A stretch of 64,000 nucleotides of DNA from Allopusillimonas lactea (GTDB lineage Bacteria; Pseudomonadota; Gammaproteobacteria; Burkholderiales; Burkholderiaceae_B). The notes below the pieces were generated by a model. It ran no database searches. It saw nothing but the letters and a program-made list of their open reading frames with translations, and was not told the origin of the DNA. Where the stretch lies: contig NZ_JAJJOZ010000002.1 in NCBI RefSeq assembly GCF_021653995.1, positions 310,001 through 374,000 of the forward strand, written 5' to 3'. Position 1 is the first letter of the stretch. The number at the start of each line of letters is the position of its first letter. This document shows positions 26,893-35,491 of the stretch, piece by piece. The translations under genes were made by a program, and so were the position numbers.

Positions 26893-27255
26893 ATGAAGAA
26901 GAAAGCAGGAATTGCGGTCATGATTGCCTTGTGTGCTGTTGCCAGCGTGGCCAGCGCCGAGCCCGGCGCCGTCAAGTCACGAGCCGATGTGACAGCGGAG
27001 CTCGAGCGGGCTCGGTCGATGGGCCAGCTTAGTGCGGGTGAAGATGCTTATCCCGTGGCCGACAGGTCGTCCAGCGCACGCGCCCGCTCGGATGTCCAGG
27101 CCGAACTTGCCCGTGCTTTGCAGACGCGGGAAATCAGTGAGGGCGAGGCAGTCAACTACCCCATCTTACATGCGGGTCCGGGTAAAACGCGTGCGCAAGT
27201 CCAGGATGAACTACGGCAGTATCGGGCCAGCAGTCCCGATCAACCGGCAGCATAG
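26893..27255 (+). CDS. DUF4148 domain exported protein
   Basis: A 120-residue secreted or periplasmic protein. A signal peptide covers about residues 1-22 (positively charged start, cleavage after ASA). The mature part holds three related segments: about 29-54 (SRADVTAELERAR...), 64-91 (ARSDVQAELARAL...) and 99-111 (TRAQVQDELRQYR), each of the form [ST/A]Rx[DQ]VxxEL, which is the DUF4148 pattern common in Burkholderiales. Function is unknown. ATG 26893 follows AAGGAG with seven-base spacing. It is divergent from a LysR regulator and 77 bp ahead of a lipoprotein gene. Confidence 0.8.
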   Translation: MKKKAGIAVMIALCAVASVASAEPGAVKSRADVTAELERARSMGQLSAGEDAYPVADRSSSARARSDVQAELARALQTREISEGEAVNYPILHAGPGKTRAQVQDELRQYRASSPDQPAA

Positions 27256-27332
27256 TCTCGGCAATGCCTCCCTCGCCCTTATAATGGGCGGGCGCTAGAG
27301 CGCCGGCGCGTTTGCCGGAAGGGGGAGGTGCC

Positions 27333-28205
27333 ATGCGATATCGATTGTCGGCGGCGGCCGGCACGCTGCCCATGCTGCTTGCCGCCTGCGCCGGGCCGGC
27401 GGGCCACACCGATGCCGGCAGCCTGATCACAGAGATGCCCCGCTACAGTGTCGTTTTGCTGGGTGAGATCCACGACAACGCTGCCGGTCATGCCTTCAGG
27501 CAAGCGGCACTCGAGAAGGCGCTGCGCGCTGGATGGCGCCCGGTGCTTGCGATGGAGCAGTTCGACCGCGAGCGGCAGGCCGATCTGGACCGGGCCGTAA
27601 AAACCTGTGCGGATGCCGCCTGCGTAATTGCCGCGGCCAGTGGCGCCAGAGGCTGGAACTGGGATTTCTACACCCCCCTCATTACCCTTGCGCTGCAATA
27701 CAAGCTGCCGCTGATGGCAGCCAATCTTTCCCGCGCCGATGCGGCGCGTATCGTGCGCGACGGTCTGCCGGCAGTCTTCGACGCCGACGCCCTGCGTGCG
27801 CTGGGTCTGCAACCCGCACCGGCGGCAGCACTGATGCGCACGCAGGTGCAGGAGGTCGCCACCTCGCACTGCGGCATGTTGCCCGCCACACTGCATCAGC
27901 CTATGGCGACGGCCCAGGTGGCGCGTGATGCCGTCATGGCGCACGCCATACGCACTGCCGCCGCGGTGACGGGGCGGCCTGTCGTGCTGCTGGCCGGAGA
28001 TGGGCACGTGCGCAAGGACATCGGCGTGCCGTATTGGCTGGCGCGGGGCACGCCACCCTTGGCGCCGGGGCGTTCGCTGTCAGTCGGCATCCTCGAGTCG
28101 GTACCCGCGCCCGGGCAGTACGACCGTGTGGTGCGCGTGGCGCCCCAGGCACGGCCAGACCCTTGCGCAGAGCTCAAGGCTGGTGTCACGCAGGGCAAGC
28201 AATAG
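27333..28205 (+). CDS. ChaN-family lipoprotein
   Basis: A 290-residue lipoprotein: the signal ends with the lipobox LLAAC (Cys19). The ChaN/EreA-like domain begins VVLLGEIHDN (about 40-49) and continues with LAMEQFDRERQ, and AGDGHVRKDIGVP near the end. ChaN proteins bind heme and are often iron regulated, but an esterase-like fold relation also exists; the role here is not settled. GGGGGAGG precedes the ATG at 27333. It lies between DUF4148 and a run of unrecognised genes and shows no clear operon partner. Confidence 0.85.
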   Translation: MRYRLSAAAGTLPMLLAACAGPAGHTDAGSLITEMPRYSVVLLGEIHDNAAGHAFRQAALEKALRAGWRPVLAMEQFDRERQADLDRAVKTCADAACVIAAASGARGWNWDFYTPLITLALQYKLPLMAANLSRADAARIVRDGLPAVFDADALRALGLQPAPAAALMRTQVQEVATSHCGMLPATLHQPMATAQVARDAVMAHAIRTAAAVTGRPVVLLAGDGHVRKDIGVPYWLARGTPPLAPGRSLSVGILESVPAPGQYDRVVRVAPQARPDPCAELKAGVTQGKQ

Positions 28206-28284
28206 TCGGGGTGGGTACGCCCCCCTCCGTTTCAGGGCCTGCCTGCGTGGGCTGCCCCCGGCGGTCTGGACTACAATCCCGTCC

Positions 28285-28425
28285 ATGACATTCCGCCCCC
28301 GTCCGTTTTCCGAACTGCTCGAGCATGCCACACGCCTGGCCTGCGCGCAGGTCGTGCGTGCCATCGATCTCGATGTGCAGGACGTGGCCGAGCGCGAAGC
28401 CTACGCCCGGGCCAAGCCTGGCTAA
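28285..28425 (+). CDS. small hypothetical protein
   Basis: A possible 46-residue protein beginning MTFRPRPFSELLEHATRLAC and rich in Arg, Ala and Asp, with helix-forming composition. It has high third-position GC like its neighbours, but the ribosome-binding site is weak and no family is recognised. It lies 79 bp after the ChaN-like gene. It may be a real short gene or a chance frame. Confidence 0.35.
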   Translation: MTFRPRPFSELLEHATRLACAQVVRAIDLDVQDVAEREAYARAKPG

Positions 28426-28589
28426 GCCACGCCTCGGGTGCACGTAGCCCCCTTCTTCCGGCTTCCTTTTCCATTTTTGTTCGCGGCGCCGCATGATGCG
28501 GCCCGCGTTTTCGCACGCGCGCAGGCGCGCCCGCCAAGCCGCGGGCGCTGCAGTGATACGCGGGCGCTTCGTATTTCAAGCATAGACAC

Positions 28590-29480
28590 ATGCAACTCTC
28601 CAAGACTTTCGTCAAGGCAAAAAATCCATGCGCATCGGGCTATAAATGGTTCCTGCGGGACCACCATGGTCAGGGCGACTATCAGGAAATACTGGATGCG
28701 CTGGTGGCGGCCGGCAGGGTGGATGACGCCTGTTGGTTGCTGGACCAGTTTGGCGCCACCGATCTGATCCGTACCGTGGATGCCATTGATGCGCAGGCCA
28801 TGGTGTTCTCGGGCACGCTGATTGTGCGCCAGGACATCATGGTGGACACGGTGGTGCGTTCGGGCGGCGCTATACGCTGCGGCGGAGGCATACGCGCCGG
28901 CACGGACGTGGTCGCGGGCACAGATCTGAACGCCGGCGGTGCGATTGTGTGCGGCGGCCACATCCGGGCGGGTGGTGACATTGTCGCGCAGTGGGGGATC
29001 GAAGCGGGCACACGCCTTGAAGGCGGCGGCCAGTTGCGCGCGGGTTGGGGTATTGAGGCTGGCCAGGGCATCTGCGCCGCAGGCGACATCCGGGCTGGCC
29101 ACTCGATACGCGCGGGCGGGTCGCTCAGCTGTGCGCAGGGGGTGCGCGCGGGTGGCGACGTAGAGGCCGGGCATGACATTCACGTCGCCAGCGGCATTCA
29201 GGCGACGGCCTCCGTGCGCGCCGGGCATCACCTGGAGGTGGGGTGGGGGGTATTGTCGGGCAGCGATATCGTTGCGGACGGCGCCATTCGCGCCGGCGAA
29301 GGCCTTTGTGCGGCGGGACGTATCCAACCGGGCAGTGGCCACGGTGTGTATGCGGGCCTGCGGGTGCGCATGGATGCCTGGGAGGACGCCGCCCGCGTCA
29401 TGGCCGAGGTGCGCCCCGAGGCGTTAGTAAGCGGACACTGGTGCGGCGCGCCAGCGAGCTGGCAAACCTTGGCCGCATAA
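28590..29480 (+). CDS. unrecognised protein with 32 tandem hexapeptide repeats, predicted beta-solenoid
   Basis: A 296-residue protein I cannot assign to a named family. Residues 1-66 look helical, with GYKWFLRDHHG and ALVAAGRVDDACWLLDQFG. From residue 71 to 262 there are about 32 hexads without any interruption. The first position is Ile, Leu or Val in every hexad except Met71 and His251; the third position is mostly Ala or Cys; the fourth is mostly Gly (typical units IRAGGD, IEAGQG, VRAGGD). This fits a three-sided beta-helix, about ten coils, resembling bactofilins or LbetaH proteins in spirit. No signal peptide or membrane segment is seen, so it should be cytoplasmic. The C-terminal tail (263-296) is short and helical. 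The ATG at 28590 has only a weak Shine-Dalgarno. Confidence 0.8.
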   Translation: MQLSKTFVKAKNPCASGYKWFLRDHHGQGDYQEILDALVAAGRVDDACWLLDQFGATDLIRTVDAIDAQAMVFSGTLIVRQDIMVDTVVRSGGAIRCGGGIRAGTDVVAGTDLNAGGAIVCGGHIRAGGDIVAQWGIEAGTRLEGGGQLRAGWGIEAGQGICAAGDIRAGHSIRAGGSLSCAQGVRAGGDVEAGHDIHVASGIQATASVRAGHHLEVGWGVLSGSDIVADGAIRAGEGLCAAGRIQPGSGHGVYAGLRVRMDAWEDAARVMAEVRPEALVSGHWCGAPASWQTLAA

Positions 29481-29648
29481 TTTACCCCGAGGCGAGCGTG
29501 GGTACGGGGTGCCGCGCGCCTGATGGGCTCTGCAGGTTTTTGACCGATTAGTTAACAATCGTCAAGAAACCGTCACAATAGGTGGACGGGGGGGATGCGC
29601 TATCAATAAGATGGATCGCAATCCGCCAACCCGACGGCTGGCCCTGCC

Positions 29649-30209
29649 ATGCCGCCCCCCGACTGTGCCATGCCGAATTGTGATCCGCCATCTGCAGACT
29701 ACTCCGGCGCCCCGCGCCTCAGCCTTGCTGTGCTGGAGGATGCGGGGCGTATTACCGCCGTCGCGGGTGAGTACACCGCAGCCGCCGTATTTGCCCTGGA
29801 AGGTGGCGATCGCGCCGGCGGCTTCGAGAGAGGCATAGATCTCATTATCCGGATGCTTGGTCGCGGCGGACGCCCCTTCCGGCCCCATGACTATCAATTG
29901 CATGGCGTCAGCCTCGAATGTTTCGTGATCCCGGGCCTGGACTACGTAGGCGGGCATAACGGCCAGCGTGATTATCTGCATCTGCATGGCCGACATGAAG
30001 ACATCGCCGTGGCGCTTGCCAGCCTGGCGCTGACCGTGCGCAGCGACAGCTTGCATGAGTGCCGGCTGCAGGTCGTGGTGGCGGACGCGTGCGCCGCGCC
30101 TGCCGGTTGGGACTGGTACGGCGATACCCCCGCCTGTGAGCCGACGGGGTTCGCCCACGGTCCGGTACTGGCGCTGGCATCCGTTGGGGTCAGCATACTC
30201 GCTCTCTGA
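29649..30209 (+). CDS. hypothetical protein
   Basis: A 186-residue open frame with codon use (high GC3) like its neighbours and no recognised family. It is rich in acidic and Gly residues, has YLHLHGRHED in the middle and a Cys pair (LHECRLQVVVADACAA), and ends in a hydrophobic stretch (LALASVGVSILAL) that could be a tail anchor. The start is uncertain: ATG 29649 or 29670. A comparably long antisense frame exists, so assignment to this strand rests on codon bias. It follows the solenoid gene by 168 bp and precedes acnA. Confidence 0.5.
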   Translation: MPPPDCAMPNCDPPSADYSGAPRLSLAVLEDAGRITAVAGEYTAAAVFALEGGDRAGGFERGIDLIIRMLGRGGRPFRPHDYQLHGVSLECFVIPGLDYVGGHNGQRDYLHLHGRHEDIAVALASLALTVRSDSLHECRLQVVVADACAAPAGWDWYGDTPACEPTGFAHGPVLALASVGVSILAL

Positions 30210-30431
30210 GCCCCGGGCCGTACGCTCGGGGTACGCCACCGGGGTGCGCCACACCAGCGACCGGCGACGCAAAACACGGCGCTGCGGTAAGGCCACGCGC
30301 GATACAACCGCCCGTTACAGGCGGACACACGAGATACGAATGGGCGCGCCATGGGGCGGGTAATGTAAAGCGTGTAAGATGATTCGTATTGCTGACCTGC
30401 AGCGAGGACTCACTACGTAGGAGGAAATGCG

Positions 30432-33251
30432 ATGAATCACCCCAACAGTTTTGGCGCGCGTGCAACGCTCGATGTAAATGGCAAGTCTTACCGGGTCTAT
30501 CGGTTGGATGCACTCCGGGAACAGGGCATGGATGTGGCCCGCTTGCCGTACGGGCTCAAGATTCTGCTGGAAAATCTCCTGCGCAACGAAGGCGGCGATG
30601 TCAGCGCCGATGACATCCGCGCGCTTGCCAGCTGGGATCCAGTCGCCGAGCCCAGCAAAGAGATCGCATTCACTCCCGCTCGTGTTGTGCTGCAGGATTT
30701 CACCGGCGTGCCGGCGGTGGTCGACCTCGCCGCCATGCGTGAGGCCATGCAGACGCTGGGCGGCAACCCGGCCAGCATCAACCCTCTGGCTCCCGTCGAG
30801 CTCGTGATCGACCACTCCGTCATCGTCGATGTGTTTGGCCGGCCCGATGCTTTCGAGCGCAACGTCGACATCGAATACGGTCGCAATATGGAGCGCTATC
30901 AGTTTCTGCGCTGGGGGCAGAGCGCATTCCATGATTTCCGCGTCGTGCCACCGGGCACGGGCATTGTGCACCAGGTCAACCTGGAGCACCTGTCGCGCGT
31001 GGTGTTCACGCGTCCGGGCGATGACATGCCTGACGCCTACCCCGACACCTGCGTGGGCACTGATTCACACACGCCGATGGTAAACGGGCTGGGGGTGGTG
31101 GCTTGGGGGGTGGGCGGTATCGAAGCCGAAGCCGCCATGTTGGGCCAACCTATTTCGATGCTGATCCCGCGTGTCGTGGGCTTCAAGCTTACCGGCTCGC
31201 TGCCTGAAGGCTCCACGGCAACTGATCTGGTGCTCACTATTACAGAAAGGCTGCGCGAACACGGCGTGGTCGGTAAGTTCGTCGAGTTCTACGGTCCGGG
31301 TGTGGCGGCGGTGCCGCTGGCCAACCGCGCCACCATCGGCAACATGAGCCCCGAATATGGCTCTACGATTTCTATCTTCCCTATCGATGACGTCACGTTG
31401 GCCTACCTGAAGCTCACGGGCCGGTCCGACGAGCAGATCGCCTTGGTCGAGGCATACGCAAAGGCCCAGGGCCTGTGGCACGATCCCAATCTTGAGCCGC
31501 AATATTCCGAGACGCTGGAGCTTGATCTTGCCACCGTGCAGCCGTCGATCGCCGGGCCCAAGCGGCCGCAGGACCGCATCGCCCTTGACGAAGCCCAGAC
31601 AGCCTTCCATGGCGCCTTGGCCGTACTGACGGAAACCTCGGGCAAGCCCAAGGGCTACGATAAGGTGGTAGCGGAATCCTTCCCGGCTTCCGATCCCCCC
31701 TCGCGCGAAGAAGGCCCCGAAGGCGTCGCGGCGCCCACGGATCACGTACACGACGCGCCCGTAGACGCCGAGGTGCGGCCGCGACACCTGGTCCGGGTCG
31801 ATTTTGCCGATGGCACTCAGGTAAAGATTGACCATGGCGCGGTGGTCATTGCTGCGATCACTTCGTGCACCAACACATCCAATCCCGCAGTCATGATGGC
31901 TGCGGCGCTGCTGGCCCGCAATGCGGTCAATGCCGGCCTGTCGCGCAAGCCGTGGGTCAAGACCAGCCTTGCGCCCGGGTCGCGCGTGGTCACTGATTAC
32001 TACCGCAAGGCCGGCCTCACCCAGTATCTCGATGCTCTGGGGTTCGATCTGGTGGGCTACGGCTGTACCACCTGCATCGGCAACTCTGGCCCGTTGATTC
32101 CCGAAGTCAGCCAGGCGGTGGCTGCCAATGATCTGGCTGTGGTGTCAGTGCTGTCGGGCAACCGCAATTTCGAAGGCCGCATCCATGCCGAGGTCAAGCT
32201 CAACTACCTGATGTCGCCGCCGCTGGTGGTGGCCTATGCGTTGGCCGGCACGATGGACATCGACATGTACAACGATCCGCTGGGCGAGGGAAAGGATGGC
32301 CAGCCCGTCTATCTGCGCGATATCTGGCCGTCATCCGAAGAAGTAGCCCGTGTCGTGAATGCGTCGATCGCGTCCGACATGTACAAGGCCGGCTACGCCG
32401 ACGTGTTCGCCGGTGACGAGCGCTGGCAAAAGCTGCCCACCCCCAAGGGCGACCTGTTTCAGTGGGACGCCGATTCCACCTATGTACGCCACCCGCCGTA
32501 CTTTGAAAACATGCCGCGTGAGCCTGAACCTGTGCAGGACATCCGCGGTGCGCGTGTACTGGCCAAGCTGGGCGATTCCGTCACCACTGACCACATCAGC
32601 CCGGCGGGCTCCATTGCCAAGAACTCACCCGCCGCCGCCTACCTGCGCGAGCATGGTGTGGAACAAAAGGATTTCAACTCCTACGGTTCGCGGCGCGGCA
32701 ATCACGAGGTGATGATACGGGGCACCTTTGCCAATGTGCGCCTGCGCAATCAATTGGCGCCGGGCACCGAAGGCGGCTATACGCGCGACTTTACCCAGGC
32801 CGATGGGCCGGTGACCACCATTTACGACGCTTCGCGCGCCTATCTGGCCAACAATGTGCCGCTGGTGATCCTTGCCGGCAAAGAGTACGGTTCGGGTTCG
32901 TCGCGCGACTGGGCGGCCAAGGGTACCGTCTTGTTGGGCGTGCGCGCGGTCATTGCCGAATCGTACGAGCGCATCCATCGCTCGAACTTGATCGGAATGG
33001 GGGTGCTGCCGCTGCAGTACCCAGACGGCCAGAATGCCCAGACGCTGGGGCTTACCGGCCACGAGGTCTTCGACATCGAAGGTGTGACGGTGCTCAACCA
33101 GGGCAAGACGCCGGCCAAGGTAAAGGTGCGTGCAGGCAAGATCGCGTTCGATGCACTGGTGCGCATCGATACTCCGAGCGAGGCCGATTATTATCGCCAC
33201 GGTGGCATCATGCAGTATGTGCTGCGCAACCTGATGCAGCGCGCGCGCTGA
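30432..33251 (+). CDS. acnA: aconitate hydratase A
   Basis: A 939-residue aconitase that interconverts citrate and isocitrate in the citric acid cycle, through a [4Fe-4S] cluster. The cluster ligands are C479 (TSCTNTSNP), C545 and C548 (GYGCTTCIGNSGP). Substrate contacts are seen in VGTDSHT and the C-terminal swivelling domain carries GSGSSRDWAAKG. A short insertion with many Pro and Glu residues, at about residues 415-450, matches the A-type beta-proteobacterial style. GGAGG sits upstream of ATG 30432. A strong terminator follows the gene. It is most like AcnA rather than AcnB or the propionate AcnD. Confidence 0.95.
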   Translation: MNHPNSFGARATLDVNGKSYRVYRLDALREQGMDVARLPYGLKILLENLLRNEGGDVSADDIRALASWDPVAEPSKEIAFTPARVVLQDFTGVPAVVDLAAMREAMQTLGGNPASINPLAPVELVIDHSVIVDVFGRPDAFERNVDIEYGRNMERYQFLRWGQSAFHDFRVVPPGTGIVHQVNLEHLSRVVFTRPGDDMPDAYPDTCVGTDSHTPMVNGLGVVAWGVGGIEAEAAMLGQPISMLIPRVVGFKLTGSLPEGSTATDLVLTITERLREHGVVGKFVEFYGPGVAAVPLANRATIGNMSPEYGSTISIFPIDDVTLAYLKLTGRSDEQIALVEAYAKAQGLWHDPNLEPQYSETLELDLATVQPSIAGPKRPQDRIALDEAQTAFHGALAVLTETSGKPKGYDKVVAESFPASDPPSREEGPEGVAAPTDHVHDAPVDAEVRPRHLVRVDFADGTQVKIDHGAVVIAAITSCTNTSNPAVMMAAALLARNAVNAGLSRKPWVKTSLAPGSRVVTDYYRKAGLTQYLDALGFDLVGYGCTTCIGNSGPLIPEVSQAVAANDLAVVSVLSGNRNFEGRIHAEVKLNYLMSPPLVVAYALAGTMDIDMYNDPLGEGKDGQPVYLRDIWPSSEEVARVVNASIASDMYKAGYADVFAGDERWQKLPTPKGDLFQWDADSTYVRHPPYFENMPREPEPVQDIRGARVLAKLGDSVTTDHISPAGSIAKNSPAAAYLREHGVEQKDFNSYGSRRGNHEVMIRGTFANVRLRNQLAPGTEGGYTRDFTQADGPVTTIYDASRAYLANNVPLVILAGKEYGSGSSRDWAAKGTVLLGVRAVIAESYERIHRSNLIGMGVLPLQYPDGQNAQTLGLTGHEVFDIEGVTVLNQGKTPAKVKVRAGKIAFDALVRIDTPSEADYYRHGGIMQYVLRNLMQRAR

Positions 33252-33256
33252 TTGCC

Positions 33257-33288
33257 GAGCCCAGCCCCTCCGTGCGGCTGGGCTCTTC
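33257..33288 (+). terminator. intrinsic terminator after acnA
   Basis: GAGCCCAGCC (33257-33266) pairs perfectly with GGCTGGGCTC (33276-33285) around a nine-base loop, followed by a short TTCT tract. It lies six bp past the acnA stop. Confidence 0.65.
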
Positions 33289-33300
33289 TCGATCCGTTTC

Positions 33301-33338
33301 GGCACCGACGCCACGCGTTTCGCGTTGGCGTCGGTGCC
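33301..33338. terminator. second strong hairpin between acnA and panB
   Basis: GGCACCGACGCCA (33301-33313) pairs with TGGCGTCGGTGCC (33326-33338), extended inward by CGCG/CGCG with one bulged T around a TTT loop. There is no following T-run, so its role (termination aid, RNA end or operator) is open. Confidence 0.5.
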
Positions 33339-33473
33339 AGCCCCGCAGTCTTCATTCTCACGCTTGCCGATGATACGATTTGTGCGTTGCACGAAAACCT
33401 CGGCCGGGTCGGGTGCCTGCGCGCGCCAGTTCCGGCATATCCCTGAAAATCGTTTTCCGGACAGGAGTCCCTG

Positions 33474-34298
33474 ATGAGTGTTCACCGCCAGGCGCAGCGC
33501 GTCAGCGTCCCGCAACTGATGGCCTGCAAGGGCGAGCGCAAGATTGCCGCGCTCACGGCATATAGCGCCCCCTTTGCGCGCCTGCTCGACGATGCGCTGG
33601 ACTTCATCCTGGTCGGCGATTCCACAGCCATGGTGGGCTATGGCCTGCCAGACACGCTTTCATTCACACCCGAGCAAATCACCGCCCACGCGGCAGCCGT
33701 GGTGCGGGTCACCGCGCATGCCTGTGTGGTGGCCGATATGCCCTTTGCCAGCTACCAGGAGTCGCCCGAACAAGCCTTCCGCAACGCGGCGCGCATGCTG
33801 GCAGGCAGCGGGGCGGGCGCGGTCAAGATGGAAGGCGGCGCGGTCATGGCGCCCACCACGCGTTTCCTGGTCGAGCGCGGCGTACCCGTGCTCGCGCACG
33901 TGGGCTTGATGCCGCAGTATGTAAACACCATGGGTGGCTTCAAGGCGCAAGGCATGACAGACGAGGCCGCCGAGCGCATCTTTCAGGATGCCTTGGCGCA
34001 CCAGCAGGCAGGCGCGTTTGGCGTCGTGCTCGAAGGGGTGGCCGAATCGCTCGGCCGTCGCATCACCGAGGCGTTGGACATCCCCACCATAGGCATAGGC
34101 GCGTCGCCAGCCTGCGACGGGCAGATCCTGGTCACCGAGGATATCCTGGGGCTGAGCGGCGGGCGCATTCCCAAGTTTGCGCGGCAGTTCGCCGATGTGG
34201 GCGCGGTGATCACTGCAGCCGTACAGGAATACGCAGCCGATGTGCGCGCAGGGCGCTTTCCTGCCCTGGAAAACTGTTTCGGCGTCAAGAAAGGCTGA
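33474..34298 (+). CDS. panB: 3-methyl-2-oxobutanoate hydroxymethyltransferase
   Basis: A 274-residue enzyme of pantothenate synthesis. It transfers a hydroxymethyl group from methylene-tetrahydrofolate to 2-oxoisovalerate, giving ketopantoate. Family motifs: FILVGDSTAMVGYG with the metal Asp, VVADMPFASY, KMEGG, PVLAHVGLMPQYVN and IPTIGIGASPACDGQ. ACAGGAG lies upstream of the ATG at 33474. panC is not adjacent. The gap behind acnA holds two hairpins, so panB is likely its own unit. Confidence 0.93.
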   Translation: MSVHRQAQRVSVPQLMACKGERKIAALTAYSAPFARLLDDALDFILVGDSTAMVGYGLPDTLSFTPEQITAHAAAVVRVTAHACVVADMPFASYQESPEQAFRNAARMLAGSGAGAVKMEGGAVMAPTTRFLVERGVPVLAHVGLMPQYVNTMGGFKAQGMTDEAAERIFQDALAHQQAGAFGVVLEGVAESLGRRITEALDIPTIGIGASPACDGQILVTEDILGLSGGRIPKFARQFADVGAVITAAVQEYAADVRAGRFPALENCFGVKKG

Positions 34299-34384
34299 GC
34301 CAGGGCCGCCGCGCCGCATGTTGGCCGGGGCGCCCTTGCCTGGGTGTTGTGCCCCGGGGCGAGGGCAGAACGCCGCGCATCGCA

Positions 34385-34438
34385 GCGGGCCTGCTTCGCG
34401 TATCAGCGCATCGGCGGGTCTGCTTCGCGCATCAACGC
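34385..34438. repeat. imperfect 25-bp tandem duplication at the end of a Bug gene
   Basis: Two copies (34385-34409 and 34414-34438) agree at 22 of 25 positions, with a 29-bp period. The second is inside the coding sequence of the Bug gene; the stop codon lies in the first. Because 29 is not a multiple of three, the copies are read in different frames. Confidence 0.55.
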
Positions 34439-35362
34439 CTGCCAGTGTATGCGCGACTGCTGCAACACCGTACGCGCTTCTTCGGGGCTGCCTCCGCCGG
34501 GGATCGCACCCAGGTCTTCAAGGCCGCGCCTGACGCTTTCGTCTGCCAGTGCCGCGTTCAAGGCCTCGTTGATATGCTGGATGACTGCATCGGGTGTCTG
34601 GGCGGGCGCCATCAAGGCCAGCCACACGCTGGACCGAAGCGGGGCGTATCCGGCTTCGTCGGCGGTGGGCACATCGGGCAGCGCGGGTATGCGCTGAGGG
34701 TTCATCAGGGCGAGCGGCCGTACCTCGCCGGTGCGTAGTTGCGGCAATATGGCCGGCACGACCTGGAACATTGCCTGGATCTGCCCCGAAATCAGATTGC
34801 TTACCGCGAGGCTGGCGGATGTGTATGGCACATGCACCATATTGCTGCCGGTTTGCTGCATATAGAGTTGGCCGGCAAGATGCATGGCCGAGCCGTGGCC
34901 AATAGAGCCGAAGTTGACTTCGCCGGGGTGGCGATGCACATAATCGGCAAATTGGGAGAGGTTCTTGACGGGTAGGTCGCGGTTGACCACCAGTATGCCC
35001 GGTAGCCGCGCCACCAGCGCAACGGGCTGGAGCGTCGCGCTGGCGCCGCCGTCTGCAGTTGGCAGCGAGGTGTCTTGCAGCAGCAGCGTGCTGCCATTGG
35101 CTGGCGCGGCAGCGACAAAGCCGGCGGCTGGCAGGCCGTGAGCAGGGGTATCGGCCGCCGTACTGAATTGCCCGCCTGCGTGTTGCTGCATGTGAGCGGC
35201 AAGCAGGCGGCTGATTTTCAGGCCGGCCTGGATACCCCCCGGCGCAGGCGCGAAAATCTGTACCGGCGCGTTTGGAGGCGGCCAGACTGTACCCGAGGCA
35301 TGGGCGGCGCCGAGCAGCGCCCACGTCACCAGAGCGGCCACGCAGGCAATGGGGTTGCGCAT
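34403..35362 (-). CDS. Bug/TctC-type substrate-binding protein
   Basis: A 319-residue Bug-family periplasmic receptor. It has an N-terminal signal peptide (ALVTWALLGAAHASG) and a Bug fold: the start VWPPNAPVQIFAPAPGGIQ, GSIGHGSAMHLAGQLYMQQTG, VPYTSASLAVSNLISGQ and the PDVPTADEAGYAPL segment. The usual GGxxD loop is GGIQA here, so the ligand-binding details may differ. No transporter genes lie next to it, so it is another orphan. It runs convergently with panB, and the gene ends in a tandem duplication. Confidence 0.85.
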   Translation of the reverse strand: MRNPIACVAALVTWALLGAAHASGTVWPPPNAPVQIFAPAPGGIQAGLKISRLLAAHMQQHAGGQFSTAADTPAHGLPAAGFVAAAPANGSTLLLQDTSLPTADGGASATLQPVALVARLPGILVVNRDLPVKNLSQFADYVHRHPGEVNFGSIGHGSAMHLAGQLYMQQTGSNMVHVPYTSASLAVSNLISGQIQAMFQVVPAILPQLRTGEVRPLALMNPQRIPALPDVPTADEAGYAPLRSSVWLALMAPAQTPDAVIQHINEALNAALADESVRRGLEDLGAIPGGGSPEEARTVLQQSRIHWQALMREADPPMR

Positions 35363-35491
35363 GATACTGTCCGATGCTTGCTGTGCGGCTGGCGCCTGCC
35401 GGCGCCAGCCCCGTACGACTATGATTAGCGGTGTAATTTATCATGCCCCGCAATATGGGGATGGCAATCGCGCAACAATCTGGAACTTGAA

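Noticed and set aside
29562..30296. 244-codon minus-strand frame as the real gene
   Set aside because: The plus-strand frame has the better third-position GC pattern; the minus-strand product is Arg-rich at both ends. Not fully excluded.
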